The translations under genes were made by a program, and so were the position numbers. The notes under the pieces were generated by a model. The model searched no databases. It was not told where the DNA came from and saw only the letters and a program-made list of their open reading frames with translations. Source: JAZKFR01 sp040386295 (GTDB lineage Bacteria; Pseudomonadota; Gammaproteobacteria; Burkholderiales; Rhodocyclaceae). Taken from it: a DNA stretch of 12,505 nt. Below, piece after piece: positions 1 through 6,490 of this stretch (its first letter is position 1; every line of letters starts with the position of its first letter). The DNA lies in the NCBI GenBank assembly GCA_040386295.1, contig JAZKFR010000166.1, forward strand, positions 1 through 12,505, given 5' to 3'.

Positions 1-288
1 GGGCGTGAGTTGGCAGCCAAAATGCGCGAGCTGATTCCGCGCCAAATGTACGACGTTGCGATTCAAGCGGCGATTGGCTCGAATATTATTTCGCGCGAAA
101 ACGTCAAAGCGATGCGCAAAGACGTGCTGGCCAAGTGTTACGGCGGCGATATTAGCCGTAAGAAGAAACTGCTGGAGAAGCAAAAAGCAGGGAAGAAGCG
201 GATGAAACAGGTCGGTTCTGTCGAGATTCCGCAAGAAGCGTTTCTGGCTGTTTTGCGCGTTGGTGGGAGTGGTGGGGGTGCAAAATAA
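1..288 (+). CDS. lepA: Elongation factor 4 (LepA), C-terminal end only
   Basis: This is the last 95 codons of a gene that begins before the window, ending at TAA 286-288. LepA (EF4) is a ribosome-associated GTPase that acts on translating ribosomes under stress; the GTPase domain lies outside this window. The visible part is the LepA-specific C-terminal domain. It opens with a stretch containing MRELIPRQMYDVAIQAAIG, followed by the family's lysine-rich helix (KCYGGDISRKKKLLEKQK, about residues 43-60 of the visible part) and the terminal IPQEAFLAVLRV block. The protein ends in a glycine-rich GGSGGGAK tail in place of the usual short VGKD-type ending, a small variation. The next gene is lepB, the common lepA-lepB arrangement, here with a 222-base gap. 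A TTG at position 10 is internal and not a start. The identity is secure. Confidence 0.96.
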   Translation, partial: GRELAAKMRELIPRQMYDVAIQAAIGSNIISRENVKAMRKDVLAKCYGGDISRKKKLLEKQKAGKKRMKQVGSVEIPQEAFLAVLRVGGSGGGAK

Positions 289-363
289 TGGCCGTGTACC
301 TACGCTGATCTGCGTTTGAATGCGGCGAATTGAGGGGAATTGATCGGGTCGAGGTACTCGAAT

Positions 364-398
364 CCCGCCGCGATCCCGCTGCGATCCCGCCGCGATCC
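364..398 (+). repeat. Three tandem copies of an 11-bp repeat
   Basis: The units are CCCGCCGCGAT (364-374), CCCGCTGCGAT (375-385) and CCCGCCGCGAT (386-396), followed by a partial CC. Units 1 and 3 are identical and unit 2 differs by one base. The repeat is non-coding. Units 2 and 3 supply the left arms of the compound hairpin that ends at 414. Confidence 0.85.
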
Positions 399-481
399 AG
401 TGGCGGCCCAGCGGCGCAGGGCAACAGATCAAGTCAAATATCAGTTGATGCAGCGCATCTTGGCGCCTCGTTTTATCGAAT

Positions 482-495
482 GCGTTGTGCAACGC
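482..495. promoter_or_regulatory. Palindrome directly before the lepB ribosome binding site
   Basis: GCGTTG (482-487) and CAACGC (490-495) are perfect inverted repeats separated by TG. As RNA they would form a 5-bp stem with a GTGC tetraloop, ending a few bases before the lepB AAGGAT ribosome binding site (about 500-505). The palindrome could be a protein-binding operator or an RNA hairpin affecting lepB translation, or chance. The symmetry is visible; the function is a guess. Confidence 0.3.
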
Positions 496-510
496 TAACA
501 AGGATGGTTT

Positions 511-1299
511 ATGAATTTTGCTTTATTGCTGTTTGTGCTTTTAGTCATCAGCGCTTTGATTTGGGGCGTCGATACGCTGTTTTTACGCAAGCGGCGTGCG
601 CTTGATGTGCCCGATCCTTGGTGGGTTGAGTACGGCGCTAGTTTTTTCCCGGTTATTTTGATCGTTTTTGTACTGCGTTCTTTTGTCTTTGAGCCGTTCA
701 AAATCCCCTCTGGTTCGATGATTCCGACCTTAGAAGTCGGCGATTTCATCCTCGTCAACAAATACACCTACGGTATTCGTTTGCCCGTGCTCAATAAAAA
801 AATTATTGACATCAACACGCCGCAGCGCGGGGATGTGATGGTTTTTCGTTATCCAGAAGATCCTTCTTTGGATTACATCAAGCGAGTGATTGGTGTTCCG
901 GGGGATCAGGTCGCCTATCAAAACAAGCGCTTGACGGTAAATGGGCAGCCCTTGAGCAGCAAGCCGCTAGACGATTATTTGCATCCCGAGCGTTTGTATT
1001 ACTCAAAGCAGTATCTTGAAAATACGCCGCCGCGTGAGCATCGCATTTTGAACGACGATGACGCACCGGCTTTTATCGTGGACGCCTTGCCGTTCCAGTA
1101 TCGTGAGCGCTGTCTTTACAATAATGCAGGCGTGATTTGTACAGTGCCGCCGGGGCATTACTTCATGATGGGTGATAACCGCGATAACAGCCGCGACAGC
1201 CGCTTTTGGGGTTTTGTTCCCGAAGAAAATATCGTGGGTAAGGCCTTCTTTATTTGGTTTAATTTTGGTGATTTAAAGCGAGTTGGTCCTTTCCATTGA
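511..1299 (+). CDS. lepB: Signal peptidase I
   Basis: LepB cleaves signal peptides from proteins exported by Sec and Tat, acting at the periplasmic face of the inner membrane. The 262-aa protein has an N-terminal membrane segment (about residues 3-20), a basic cytoplasmic stretch (LRKRR, 25-29), a second membrane segment (about 43-60) and then the periplasmic catalytic domain. The catalytic serine is S69 in PSGSMIPT (66-73). The general-base lysine is K124 in DYIKRVIGVPGD (121-132). The GDNRDNSRDSR signature is at 221-231. C201 and C210 flank a short loop and may form a disulfide like that of the E. coli enzyme, though the spacing differs. The ATG at 511 is preceded by AAGGAT at suitable spacing. 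Length and motifs are normal for the family. Confidence 0.97.
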   Translation: MNFALLLFVLLVISALIWGVDTLFLRKRRALDVPDPWWVEYGASFFPVILIVFVLRSFVFEPFKIPSGSMIPTLEVGDFILVNKYTYGIRLPVLNKKIIDINTPQRGDVMVFRYPEDPSLDYIKRVIGVPGDQVAYQNKRLTVNGQPLSSKPLDDYLHPERLYYSKQYLENTPPREHRILNDDDAPAFIVDALPFQYRERCLYNNAGVICTVPPGHYFMMGDNRDNSRDSRFWGFVPEENIVGKAFFIWFNFGDLKRVGPFH

Positions 1300-1300
1300 G

Positions 1301-1312
1301 CACCTTAAGGTG
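1301..1312. repeat. Perfect 12-bp palindrome after the lepB stop
   Basis: CACCTTAAGGTG is fully self-complementary and begins one base after the lepB TGA. As RNA it could only form a short stem with a tight loop, and no T-run follows, so it is not a convincing terminator. It might be a binding site for a dimeric protein or chance. The remaining 70 bases before the next gene hold only the AAGGAG ribosome binding site at 1374-1379. Confidence 0.4.
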
Positions 1313-1384
1313 GCGATTGCTTGCGCAAATTTTGTACTCCCTACGATCCCTTGTCAGTCCATTAGTTAAGCCTAAGGAGTTGCT

Positions 1385-1741
1385 ATGAATTTTTCGCGTT
1401 TCTTATTTTGGGGCGCCAGTCTTGCTTTGTGCGTGCTGTTGTTCTTAGTGCTCAGTCCCGCCATCGTTGAGTACTACGCAATTTCAAAAGACGTGAAGAA
1501 ACTTGCCTCTGCATCGATTGGTTTGACGGTGCCGGAAATTCGTCGGGCGTACGCTAAATATGTTGAGATTGACCAGATCAAGCACGTCTTGCCAGCGGAT
1601 TTAGACATTACTAAAGAAGGTGAAGAGGTCGTCATTGATTTTGCTTATGAGGTGCGCATCCCTTTGTTTTCTAGGGTGAGTCTGCTGATTGCGTTTAATG
1701 GATCTTCGTCCGATGCGAAGCGCGAACCGGTAACGCAATGA
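1385..1741 (+). CDS. DUF4845 small membrane-anchored protein
   Basis: This 118-aa protein belongs to the DUF4845 family, typically found between lepB and rnc in betaproteobacteria; its function is not known. It has one N-terminal membrane segment (about residues 6-28, FLFWGASLALCVLLFLVLSP), so it is probably anchored in the inner membrane with the remainder in the periplasm. The conserved body reads TVPEIRRAYAKY (about 49-60), then a DLDITKEGEEVVIDFAYE block (73-90) and IPLFSRVSLLIAF (92-104), the pattern I associate with this family. The ATG at 1385 has a strong AAGGAG five bases upstream. The stop overlaps the rnc start as ATGA at 1738-1741, implying coupled translation. Placement next to signal peptidase suggests a cell-envelope role, but that is inference. 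Confidence 0.88.
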   Translation: MNFSRFLFWGASLALCVLLFLVLSPAIVEYYAISKDVKKLASASIGLTVPEIRRAYAKYVEIDQIKHVLPADLDITKEGEEVVIDFAYEVRIPLFSRVSLLIAFNGSSSDAKREPVTQ

Positions 1742-2427
1742 CCTTGCCTCGTGTCTGCCACTTGTATCGACTAGAGCAGGCGATAGGGCATCGTTTCACT
1801 GATAGCGCGCTGCTGACGGCAGCTTTGACCCATCGTAGCCACAGCACACCGCATAACGAGCGACTAGAGTTCATTGGTGATTCCATTCTCAATTGTCTTG
1901 TTGCGCGGCAATTGTTTGACCGTTTTCCCAGCATGCCTGAAGGCGATCTCTCGCGTTTGCGCGCTAACCTCGTGTGTCAAGACAGCCTGCACCAACTGGC
2001 TTTAGCGCTTTCGCTTGGGGATTATTTGCGCCTGGGTGAGGGTGAATTAAAAAGTGGGGGTCAGCAACGTCCGTCAATGTTGGCTGATGCCTTAGAAGCC
2101 TTGTTGGGCGCCTTGTGGCTGGACTCAGGCTTCGCTGCTGTCGAGTCCTTGATTCAACGTTTGTACGCAGAACGTTTCGCTTCGATCGTTCCTGGACAAG
2201 CGATTAAAGATCCGAAAACACGCTTGCAGGAGTATTTGCAAAGGCGGCGCATGCCTTTGCCTCAGTACGCGCTGCTCGAAGTGCAGGGGAAGTCGCACGA
2301 GCAGCACTTTAGAATCGCCTGTCGTGTCGACGAATTGAAGGTCAATACAGAAGGCAACGGCAGCAGTCGGCGCATCGCCGAACAAAGGGCAGCAGAATCT
2401 GCCCTGCACATTTTGGAAAAAACATGA
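1738..2427 (+). CDS. rnc: Ribonuclease III
   Basis: RNase III cuts double-stranded RNA, processes the 16S/23S rRNA precursor and trims structured mRNAs in the cytoplasm. The 229-aa protein has the usual two parts. The catalytic domain (about 8-150) carries the signature NERLEFIGDS (40-49) with acidic residues E41, E44 and D48, and a second acidic pair D117/E120 in LADALEALLGALWLDSGF. The C-terminal double-stranded RNA-binding domain starts at DPKTRLQEYLQ (158-168) and runs to the end, including the GSSRRIAEQRAAE stretch (208-220). The length is close to the E. coli enzyme, without the long C-terminal extension seen in some Burkholderiaceae. It starts inside the stop of the DUF4845 gene and its own stop overlaps the era start (ATGA 2424-2427). 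In E. coli rnc and era are also co-transcribed. Confidence 0.97.
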   Translation: MTLPRVCHLYRLEQAIGHRFTDSALLTAALTHRSHSTPHNERLEFIGDSILNCLVARQLFDRFPSMPEGDLSRLRANLVCQDSLHQLALALSLGDYLRLGEGELKSGGQQRPSMLADALEALLGALWLDSGFAAVESLIQRLYAERFASIVPGQAIKDPKTRLQEYLQRRRMPLPQYALLEVQGKSHEQHFRIACRVDELKVNTEGNGSSRRIAEQRAAESALHILEKT

Positions 2428-3314
2428 ATGCTTTTAAGTCGGGTTATATCGCGATCGTTGGTCGTCCGAACGTCGGTAAATCGACGCTGCTCAACCGTTT
2501 GGTTGGCGAGAAAATCAGCATCGTTTCACGCAAAGCGCAAACCACACGCCACCGTATTTTGGGCATTGTGAGCAAGCCGGACGCTCAGTATGTCTTTGTC
2601 GATACCCCGGGTTTTCAAACGCAACACACGAATGCCTTAAATCGCACGATGAACCGGGGAGTAACCCAGGCTCTGGCCGATGTCGATGTGGTTTTTCTGC
2701 TGATTGAAGCGGGGCGTTTGGGCAGTAAAGACATGGCGGTATTGAAGCTGTTGCCGATTCCTGCCGAGCGTCCCGTTATCGCAGTGATTAGCAAAATCGA
2801 CCAGCTCAAAAGCAAAACTGAGCTGTTGCCTTTTCTGGCCAAGCTGTCCGCGCTCTATGATTTTGCTGCGATGGTGCCGGTCAGCGCTTTGCAAGATCAG
2901 CAATTGGATGCTCTTTTGCTCGAGGCACGGCAACATCTGCCGCACAGCGAGCTACTGTTTCCGGTCGATGAAATGACCGATAAAAGCGAGAAATTTTTAG
3001 CCGCTGAATACATTCGCGAAAAGCTCTTTCGCTTGATTGGCGACGAGTTGCCTTACGGGGCGACGGTCGAAATCGAGCGTTTTGAACTAGACGGTCAATT
3101 GCGCCGCATCAACGCAGCCATTGTTGTTGATCGAGCTGGGCATAAAGCCATCATCATCGGGAAGGGCGGTGAAACGCTCAAGCGAATTGCCTCCGAGGCG
3201 CGTCAGGATATGGAGCGATTGTTCGACGCTAAGGTTTTTCTCGAAGTCTTTGTTAAGGTCAAATCAGGCTGGGCAGACGATGATCGTTTGCTTAAAAGTT
3301 TGGGTTATGAATGA
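2424..3314 (+). CDS. era: GTPase Era (30S ribosome assembly)
   Basis: Era binds the 3' end of 16S rRNA and helps mature the 30S subunit. The 296-aa protein has an N-terminal GTPase domain and a C-terminal KH RNA-binding domain. G1 is GRPNVGKST (13-21), the switch region is RKAQTTRHRI (36-45), G3 is DTPG (60-63) and G5 is VSAL (153-156). The KH domain holds the GxxG loop as GKGG (246-249). The G4 motif, normally NKxD, reads SKID (123-126); the AGC codon for S123 lies at 2790-2792 and is one base change from AAC (Asn). The rest is intact, so I treat this as a substitution in a functional gene. It overlaps rnc by ATGA and sits upstream of recO, the conserved order. Confidence 0.97.
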   Translation: MNAFKSGYIAIVGRPNVGKSTLLNRLVGEKISIVSRKAQTTRHRILGIVSKPDAQYVFVDTPGFQTQHTNALNRTMNRGVTQALADVDVVFLLIEAGRLGSKDMAVLKLLPIPAERPVIAVISKIDQLKSKTELLPFLAKLSALYDFAAMVPVSALQDQQLDALLLEARQHLPHSELLFPVDEMTDKSEKFLAAEYIREKLFRLIGDELPYGATVEIERFELDGQLRRINAAIVVDRAGHKAIIIGKGGETLKRIASEARQDMERLFDAKVFLEVFVKVKSGWADDDRLLKSLGYE

Positions 3315-3365
3315 TCAGGATCGACCTGCAAGCCAGCGTAGAACCGTTGTTTAAGTGAGTTTTCT

Positions 3366-4130
3366 TTGTTAAGACAGCGTCAAAGAGTCGATGCTCAGCC
3401 TGCTTTTGTGCTGCATGCTTACCCTTTTCGTGAGACCAGTTTGATCATCGATGTTTTTTCGCGTGATTTTGGTCGTTTGGCCTTGCTTGCGCGTGGTGCG
3501 CGACGTCCGCACTCGGCTTTGCGCGGTTTGCTTCTGTCCTTTCAACCCGTGGAGTTAGGTTGGGCGGGTAAAGGCGAGGTACGTACTTTGATGAAGGCCG
3601 AGTGGCAAGGGGGCCAGCCTTTGCTGTCGGGCAAAGCTTTGTTTTACGGCTATTATTTGAACGAGTTGCTGATTAACCTACTGCCGCGTGAAGATGCCTA
3701 CGCACGCCTATTCCCGATTTACGCCGAAACCTTGCGTCGCTTTGCCGACGATTTGCAAGAGTCTGACTTGCGCCGCTTTGAACGTGCCTTGTTGCAAGAA
3801 TTAGGCTATGGCTTGGCGCTGGAGTGCGACGCCCAAGGCGCGCCGCTTGACGCCCCTGCGCGCTATGGCTACGAGCTTGAGCGCGGCTGGGTTCGCCTAG
3901 CTGATGAGCGAAAAACAGGCGGTGTTGCCGCAGATTCGCCAGCGCCTGTTAGCCGGGTTTCCGCCTTGGTGGTGCGTGGGCAGACCTTGATTGATTTGGC
4001 GCGCGAAGACTTTTCAAATCCCCATTCTTTAGCCGAAGCCAAACAGTTAATGCGTGCTTTGATTACCCACTACAGTGGCGGTAAAAATTTGGCCACGCGA
4101 AAAATTTTCAAGGAATTGAACGAACTATGA
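3366..4130 (+). CDS. recO: DNA repair protein RecO, probable TTG start
   Basis: RecO works with RecR and RecF to load RecA on SSB-coated single-stranded DNA in gap repair. As called, the protein is 254 aa. The N-terminal OB-fold begins at QPAFVLHAYPFRETSLIIDV (11-30), followed by FSRDFGRLALLARGARRPHS, the family's basic DNA-binding stretch. The C-terminal helical part includes LFYGYYLNELLINLLPRED and ends at IFKELNEL. In this frame the only start after the upstream TAG (3339-3341) is the TTG at 3366; its ribosome binding site is weak (GTGAG, 3355-3359). Related RecO proteins usually carry more residues before the QPAF block, so the N-terminus may be short or disrupted. An ATG at 3311 overlaps the era stop but is in another frame (see findings). 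The recO stop overlaps pdxJ as ATGA. Function is secure, start uncertain. Confidence 0.9.
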   Translation: MLRQRQRVDAQPAFVLHAYPFRETSLIIDVFSRDFGRLALLARGARRPHSALRGLLLSFQPVELGWAGKGEVRTLMKAEWQGGQPLLSGKALFYGYYLNELLINLLPREDAYARLFPIYAETLRRFADDLQESDLRRFERALLQELGYGLALECDAQGAPLDAPARYGYELERGWVRLADERKTGGVAADSPAPVSRVSALVVRGQTLIDLAREDFSNPHSLAEAKQLMRALITHYSGGKNLATRKIFKELNEL

Positions 4131-4927
4131 GCCAGCTTTGCGTCAACATCGATCACGTTGCCACGCTCCGTCAGGCGCGGCGTACCTATGAACCAGATCC
4201 GGCCTGGGCTGCTGTGGAAGCGCAATTGGGCGGTGCGGACGGGATTACCGTGCACTTGCGCGAGGATAGACGACACATTCAAGACGCAGACCTTAGCCGT
4301 TTGCGTGAGCTGACGCAGATCAAGTTCAATCTAGAAATGGCGGCAACCGCAGAAATGCTCGAAATCGCCTGCCGCCTTAAACCGCAGATGGCCATGCTGG
4401 TGCCAGAAGGACGGCAAGAAGTGACGACCGAAGGAGGGTTGGACGTGTGCGCACAAGAGCCCGCCCTGCGCGATGTACTGGCTCGTTTGTCCGCTGCGGG
4501 CGTGATGAGCAGCGTCTTTATTGATGCTGATCCGGCGCAGATTGAGGCGGCTGCTAGTGTGGGGGCGCAGGTTTGTGAGATTCATACCGGGCCTTATGCG
4601 CACGCTTATTACCAACAGGGGCGCGATAGCGCGCATCCTGCCGTCGCCGCGCAACTTGAAAAGATTCGTGCTGCTGGGGCTTTGGTGCACGCCTTGGGCA
4701 TGCGTTTTAACGCGGGCCATGCGCTCAATTATGTCAATGTGCGGGCGATTGCCGCGTTGCCGCACCTTGCTGAGCTGCACATCGGCCACGCGATTATCAG
4801 CCGCGCTGTGTTTGTCGGCTTGCGTACAGCGGTGCGCGAAATGAAACAGCTGTTACAGCCGACGCATTCCTTGCCGCATCTTGTGCCGTCGTCAGCGTCG
4901 TCACCCACGCCCACGCTGCCACGCTGA
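4127..4927 (+). CDS. pdxJ: Pyridoxine 5'-phosphate synthase
   Basis: PdxJ condenses 3-amino-2-oxopropyl phosphate with 1-deoxy-D-xylulose 5-phosphate to make pyridoxine 5'-phosphate, the ring-closing step of the DXP-dependent vitamin B6 pathway in the cytoplasm. The TIM-barrel motifs are all present: VNIDHVATLRQAR (6-18), DGITVHLREDRRHIQD (38-53) with H43, FNLEMA (67-72) with E70, MLVPEGRQEVTTEGGLD (90-106), EIHTGPYA (151-158), NAGHALNY (195-202) with H198, and ELHIGHAIISRA (216-227). The conserved body ends near residue 243. A tail of about 22 Pro/Ser/Thr-rich residues follows that other PdxJ proteins usually lack. The tail is encoded by short direct repeats. The start overlaps the recO stop. 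The pairing with downstream acpS is widespread in proteobacteria. Confidence 0.97.
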   Translation: MSQLCVNIDHVATLRQARRTYEPDPAWAAVEAQLGGADGITVHLREDRRHIQDADLSRLRELTQIKFNLEMAATAEMLEIACRLKPQMAMLVPEGRQEVTTEGGLDVCAQEPALRDVLARLSAAGVMSSVFIDADPAQIEAAASVGAQVCEIHTGPYAHAYYQQGRDSAHPAVAAQLEKIRAAGALVHALGMRFNAGHALNYVNVRAIAALPHLAELHIGHAIISRAVFVGLRTAVREMKQLLQPTHSLPHLVPSSASSPTPTLPR

Positions 4928-4956
4928 CTTGAGCGGCATGACAGCAGGTACCTAGC

Positions 4957-5334
4957 ATGATTGTAGGGATAGGCACCGACCTCGCTGCAGTGGCGCGTTT
5001 TGCCCGGCTTTACGCACGCCACGGCGAACGTGTTTTGGCCAAAATTTTAGCGCCTAGCGAGCGCTTGTCTTTTGCCCAGGCACAACATCCAGCGCGTTTT
5101 TTGGCCAAACGTTTTGCCGCCAAAGAAGCCTTTGGCAAAGCCCTTGGCACTGGCGTGGTCGCGCCGGCGACTTTGCCTGCCTTGGCGGTGGTTCATAGCG
5201 CTGCCGGTCAACCGATGTTTGCCTACGCAGCTGAATTAGCGCACTACCTTGAACAGCGCGGTTTGCTTGCGCATCTTTCACTCAGTGATGAAGCCGACTT
5301 TGCGTTGGCTTTTGTTGTTTTGGAGTCTCGATGA
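4957..5334 (+). CDS. acpS: Holo-[acyl-carrier-protein] synthase
   Basis: AcpS transfers 4'-phosphopantetheine from coenzyme A to a serine of acyl carrier protein, activating it for fatty acid synthesis. The 125-aa length is normal. The N-terminal metal-binding motif is GIGTDLAAVARF (4-15) with D8. The second signature, RFLAKRFAAKEAFGKALGTG (47-66), carries the metal-ligand glutamate E57. The C-terminal HLSLSDEADFALAFVVLE matches the usual final strands. The glutamate often found in the first motif (GTDIVEV) is alanine here; the key aspartate is kept. The gap to pdxJ is 29 bases with a modest AGCAGG upstream of the ATG. The stop overlaps the nagZ start as ATGA (5331-5334). Confidence 0.95.
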   Translation: MIVGIGTDLAAVARFARLYARHGERVLAKILAPSERLSFAQAQHPARFLAKRFAAKEAFGKALGTGVVAPATLPALAVVHSAAGQPMFAYAAELAHYLEQRGLLAHLSLSDEADFALAFVVLESR

Positions 5335-6386
5335 ATTCCTCGTTTTCTTCCGCTTCTAAAGTGCCGCAGCAAGAAGAGCCCTGCTTAGGGCCTTTGATGA
5401 TTGACATCGAAGGCTTATGCCTGAGTGCGCTGGATCGAGAACGGCTAGTGCATCCTTTGGTCGGCGGCGTCATTCTGTTTGCGCGTAATTATCAGGATCC
5501 CGAACAGCTACAGGCTTTGACCGCCGAGCTACATGCCTTGCGTGCGCCGCCTTTATTGATTGCGATTGATCATGAAGGTGGGCGAGTACAGCGTTGCCGC
5601 ACCGGCTTTACGCGTTTGCCGGCAATGCGTCAGCTCGGAGTTTTATGGGCACAAGAGCCGCTGCGCGCGCAAACGGTTGCGGCTGATCTTGGCTATGTTT
5701 TGGCGGCTGAGCTGCGTGCGCGTGGGGTCGATTTTTCGTTTACCCCCGTGCTCGATTTAGATTGGGGGCGCAGCGAGGTGATCGGTGATCGCGCTTTTGC
5801 CCGCGATCCTGCGGTCGTGATTGATTTGGCGCGCGCGTTTATCAGCGGCCTGCACCAGGCGGGAATGGCTTCTTGTGGCAAGCATTTTCCGGGGCATGGT
5901 TGGGTTGAAGCCGATTCGCATGTGGCGATTCCGGTCGATGAACGTGCTCTGACAGAATTGGCGCCCGATTTACTGCCTTACCGTTCGCTTGCGTTAGACG
6001 CAGTAATGCCTGCGCACGTCATTTATCCGCAGATAGACGCGCAGCCAGCCGGTTTCTCGGCGCTTTGGTTGACGATGTTGCGTCAAGACTTCGCTTTTGA
6101 CGGGGTGATTTTTAGTGATGATTTGTCGATGGCCGGTGCTGCTGTCGCGGGCGATATTGTTCAGCGTGCCGACGCGGCTTGGCAGGCCGGTTGCGATATG
6201 TTGTTGGTATGCAACGCGCCTGAAGATGTGGCGACTTTGTTCGCGCGTTGGCAGGCGCAGCCTGACCCGGTTCGGGCGAGTCGAGTTGCTCGCTTGCGCC
6301 CGCAGTCGCCGCCGAGCGCGTGGTCGGCTTTGCAGCAAGAAGCGCGTTATTTAGCCGGAGTGCGCGCCGCTTTGGCGCTGCAGTGA
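5331..6386 (+). CDS. nagZ: Beta-N-acetylhexosaminidase NagZ (GH3)
   Basis: NagZ removes N-acetylglucosamine from anhydro-muropeptides in the cytoplasm during peptidoglycan recycling, and in some bacteria its products help induce AmpC beta-lactamase. The 351-aa glycoside hydrolase family 3 protein shows HPLVGGVILFARNYQDPEQL (41-60), IAIDHEGGRVQR (77-88), VDFSFTPVLDLDWG (133-146), the KHFPGHG loop (184-190, with the acid/base histidine that marks NagZ), MPAHVIYPQID (226-236) and FSDDLSM (261-267), which holds the nucleophilic aspartate, probably D263. The N-terminus carries about 20 residues before PLMIDIEG that E. coli NagZ lacks; an internal ATG at 5397 could be an alternative start. The ATGA overlap with acpS favours 5331. 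It is the last gene of the + strand cluster and converges with an iron permease gene. Confidence 0.96.
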   Translation: MNSSFSSASKVPQQEEPCLGPLMIDIEGLCLSALDRERLVHPLVGGVILFARNYQDPEQLQALTAELHALRAPPLLIAIDHEGGRVQRCRTGFTRLPAMRQLGVLWAQEPLRAQTVAADLGYVLAAELRARGVDFSFTPVLDLDWGRSEVIGDRAFARDPAVVIDLARAFISGLHQAGMASCGKHFPGHGWVEADSHVAIPVDERALTELAPDLLPYRSLALDAVMPAHVIYPQIDAQPAGFSALWLTMLRQDFAFDGVIFSDDLSMAGAAVAGDIVQRADAAWQAGCDMLLVCNAPEDVATLFARWQAQPDPVRASRVARLRPQSPPSAWSALQQEARYLAGVRAALALQ

Positions 6387-6405
6387 GTTTATTTGGGCGT
6401 TTGCC

Positions 6406-6434
6406 TAATGCCCCTTTGCATAGAAGGCGCATTA
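6406..6434. terminator. Hairpin between convergent nagZ and FTR1 genes
   Basis: TAATGCCCCTT (6406-6416) and AAGGCGCATTA (6424-6434) form an 11-position stem with one C-C mismatch and a 7-base loop. It starts 20 bases after the nagZ stop. Neither strand has a T-run directly after the stem (AAAA follows on +), so it is not a classical intrinsic terminator. Its place between two converging genes fits transcript end formation or 3' end protection. No gene is seen at 6387-6490. Confidence 0.35.
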
Positions 6435-6490
6435 AAACTGACCCGTCGCCAGACTTCGCTGCGCTTCTATTGCAGCAGGCCGCTTGTGGC

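Larger units (their letters stand above)
289..510 (+). other. lepA-lepB intergenic region with repeats and hairpins
   Basis: These 222 bases between lepA and lepB show no convincing gene; the short ORFs crossing them match nothing I recognise. Readable structure includes a small hairpin (TCGAG 349-353, loop GTA, CTCGA 357-361), three 11-bp repeats (364-396), and a compound hairpin. In the latter, CCGCC 387-391 pairs with GGCGG 402-406 and CCGCTG 376-381 pairs with CAGCGG 409-414. A palindrome sits just before the lepB ribosome binding site. None of the hairpins is followed by a T-run, so an intrinsic terminator is not supported. An RNA leader structure, a lepB promoter region or simple repeat expansion are all possible. 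I could not assign a confident -35/-10 pair. Confidence 0.5.

Noticed and set aside
364..398. CRISPR-like array.
   Set aside because: The repeats are only 11 bp and directly adjacent with no spacers, so this is a short tandem repeat.
3342..3358. Programmed ribosomal frameshift from the short frame at 3307 or 3311 into recO.
   Set aside because: No X-XXY-YYZ slippery heptamer is in register and no strong downstream stem is visible; an alternative start or an indel is simpler.
5378..5391. GCCCT/AGGGC hairpin near the start of nagZ as a regulatory element.
   Set aside because: The stem is only 5 bp and lies within coding sequence; it could mask the alternative start at 5397, but this is too weak to claim.
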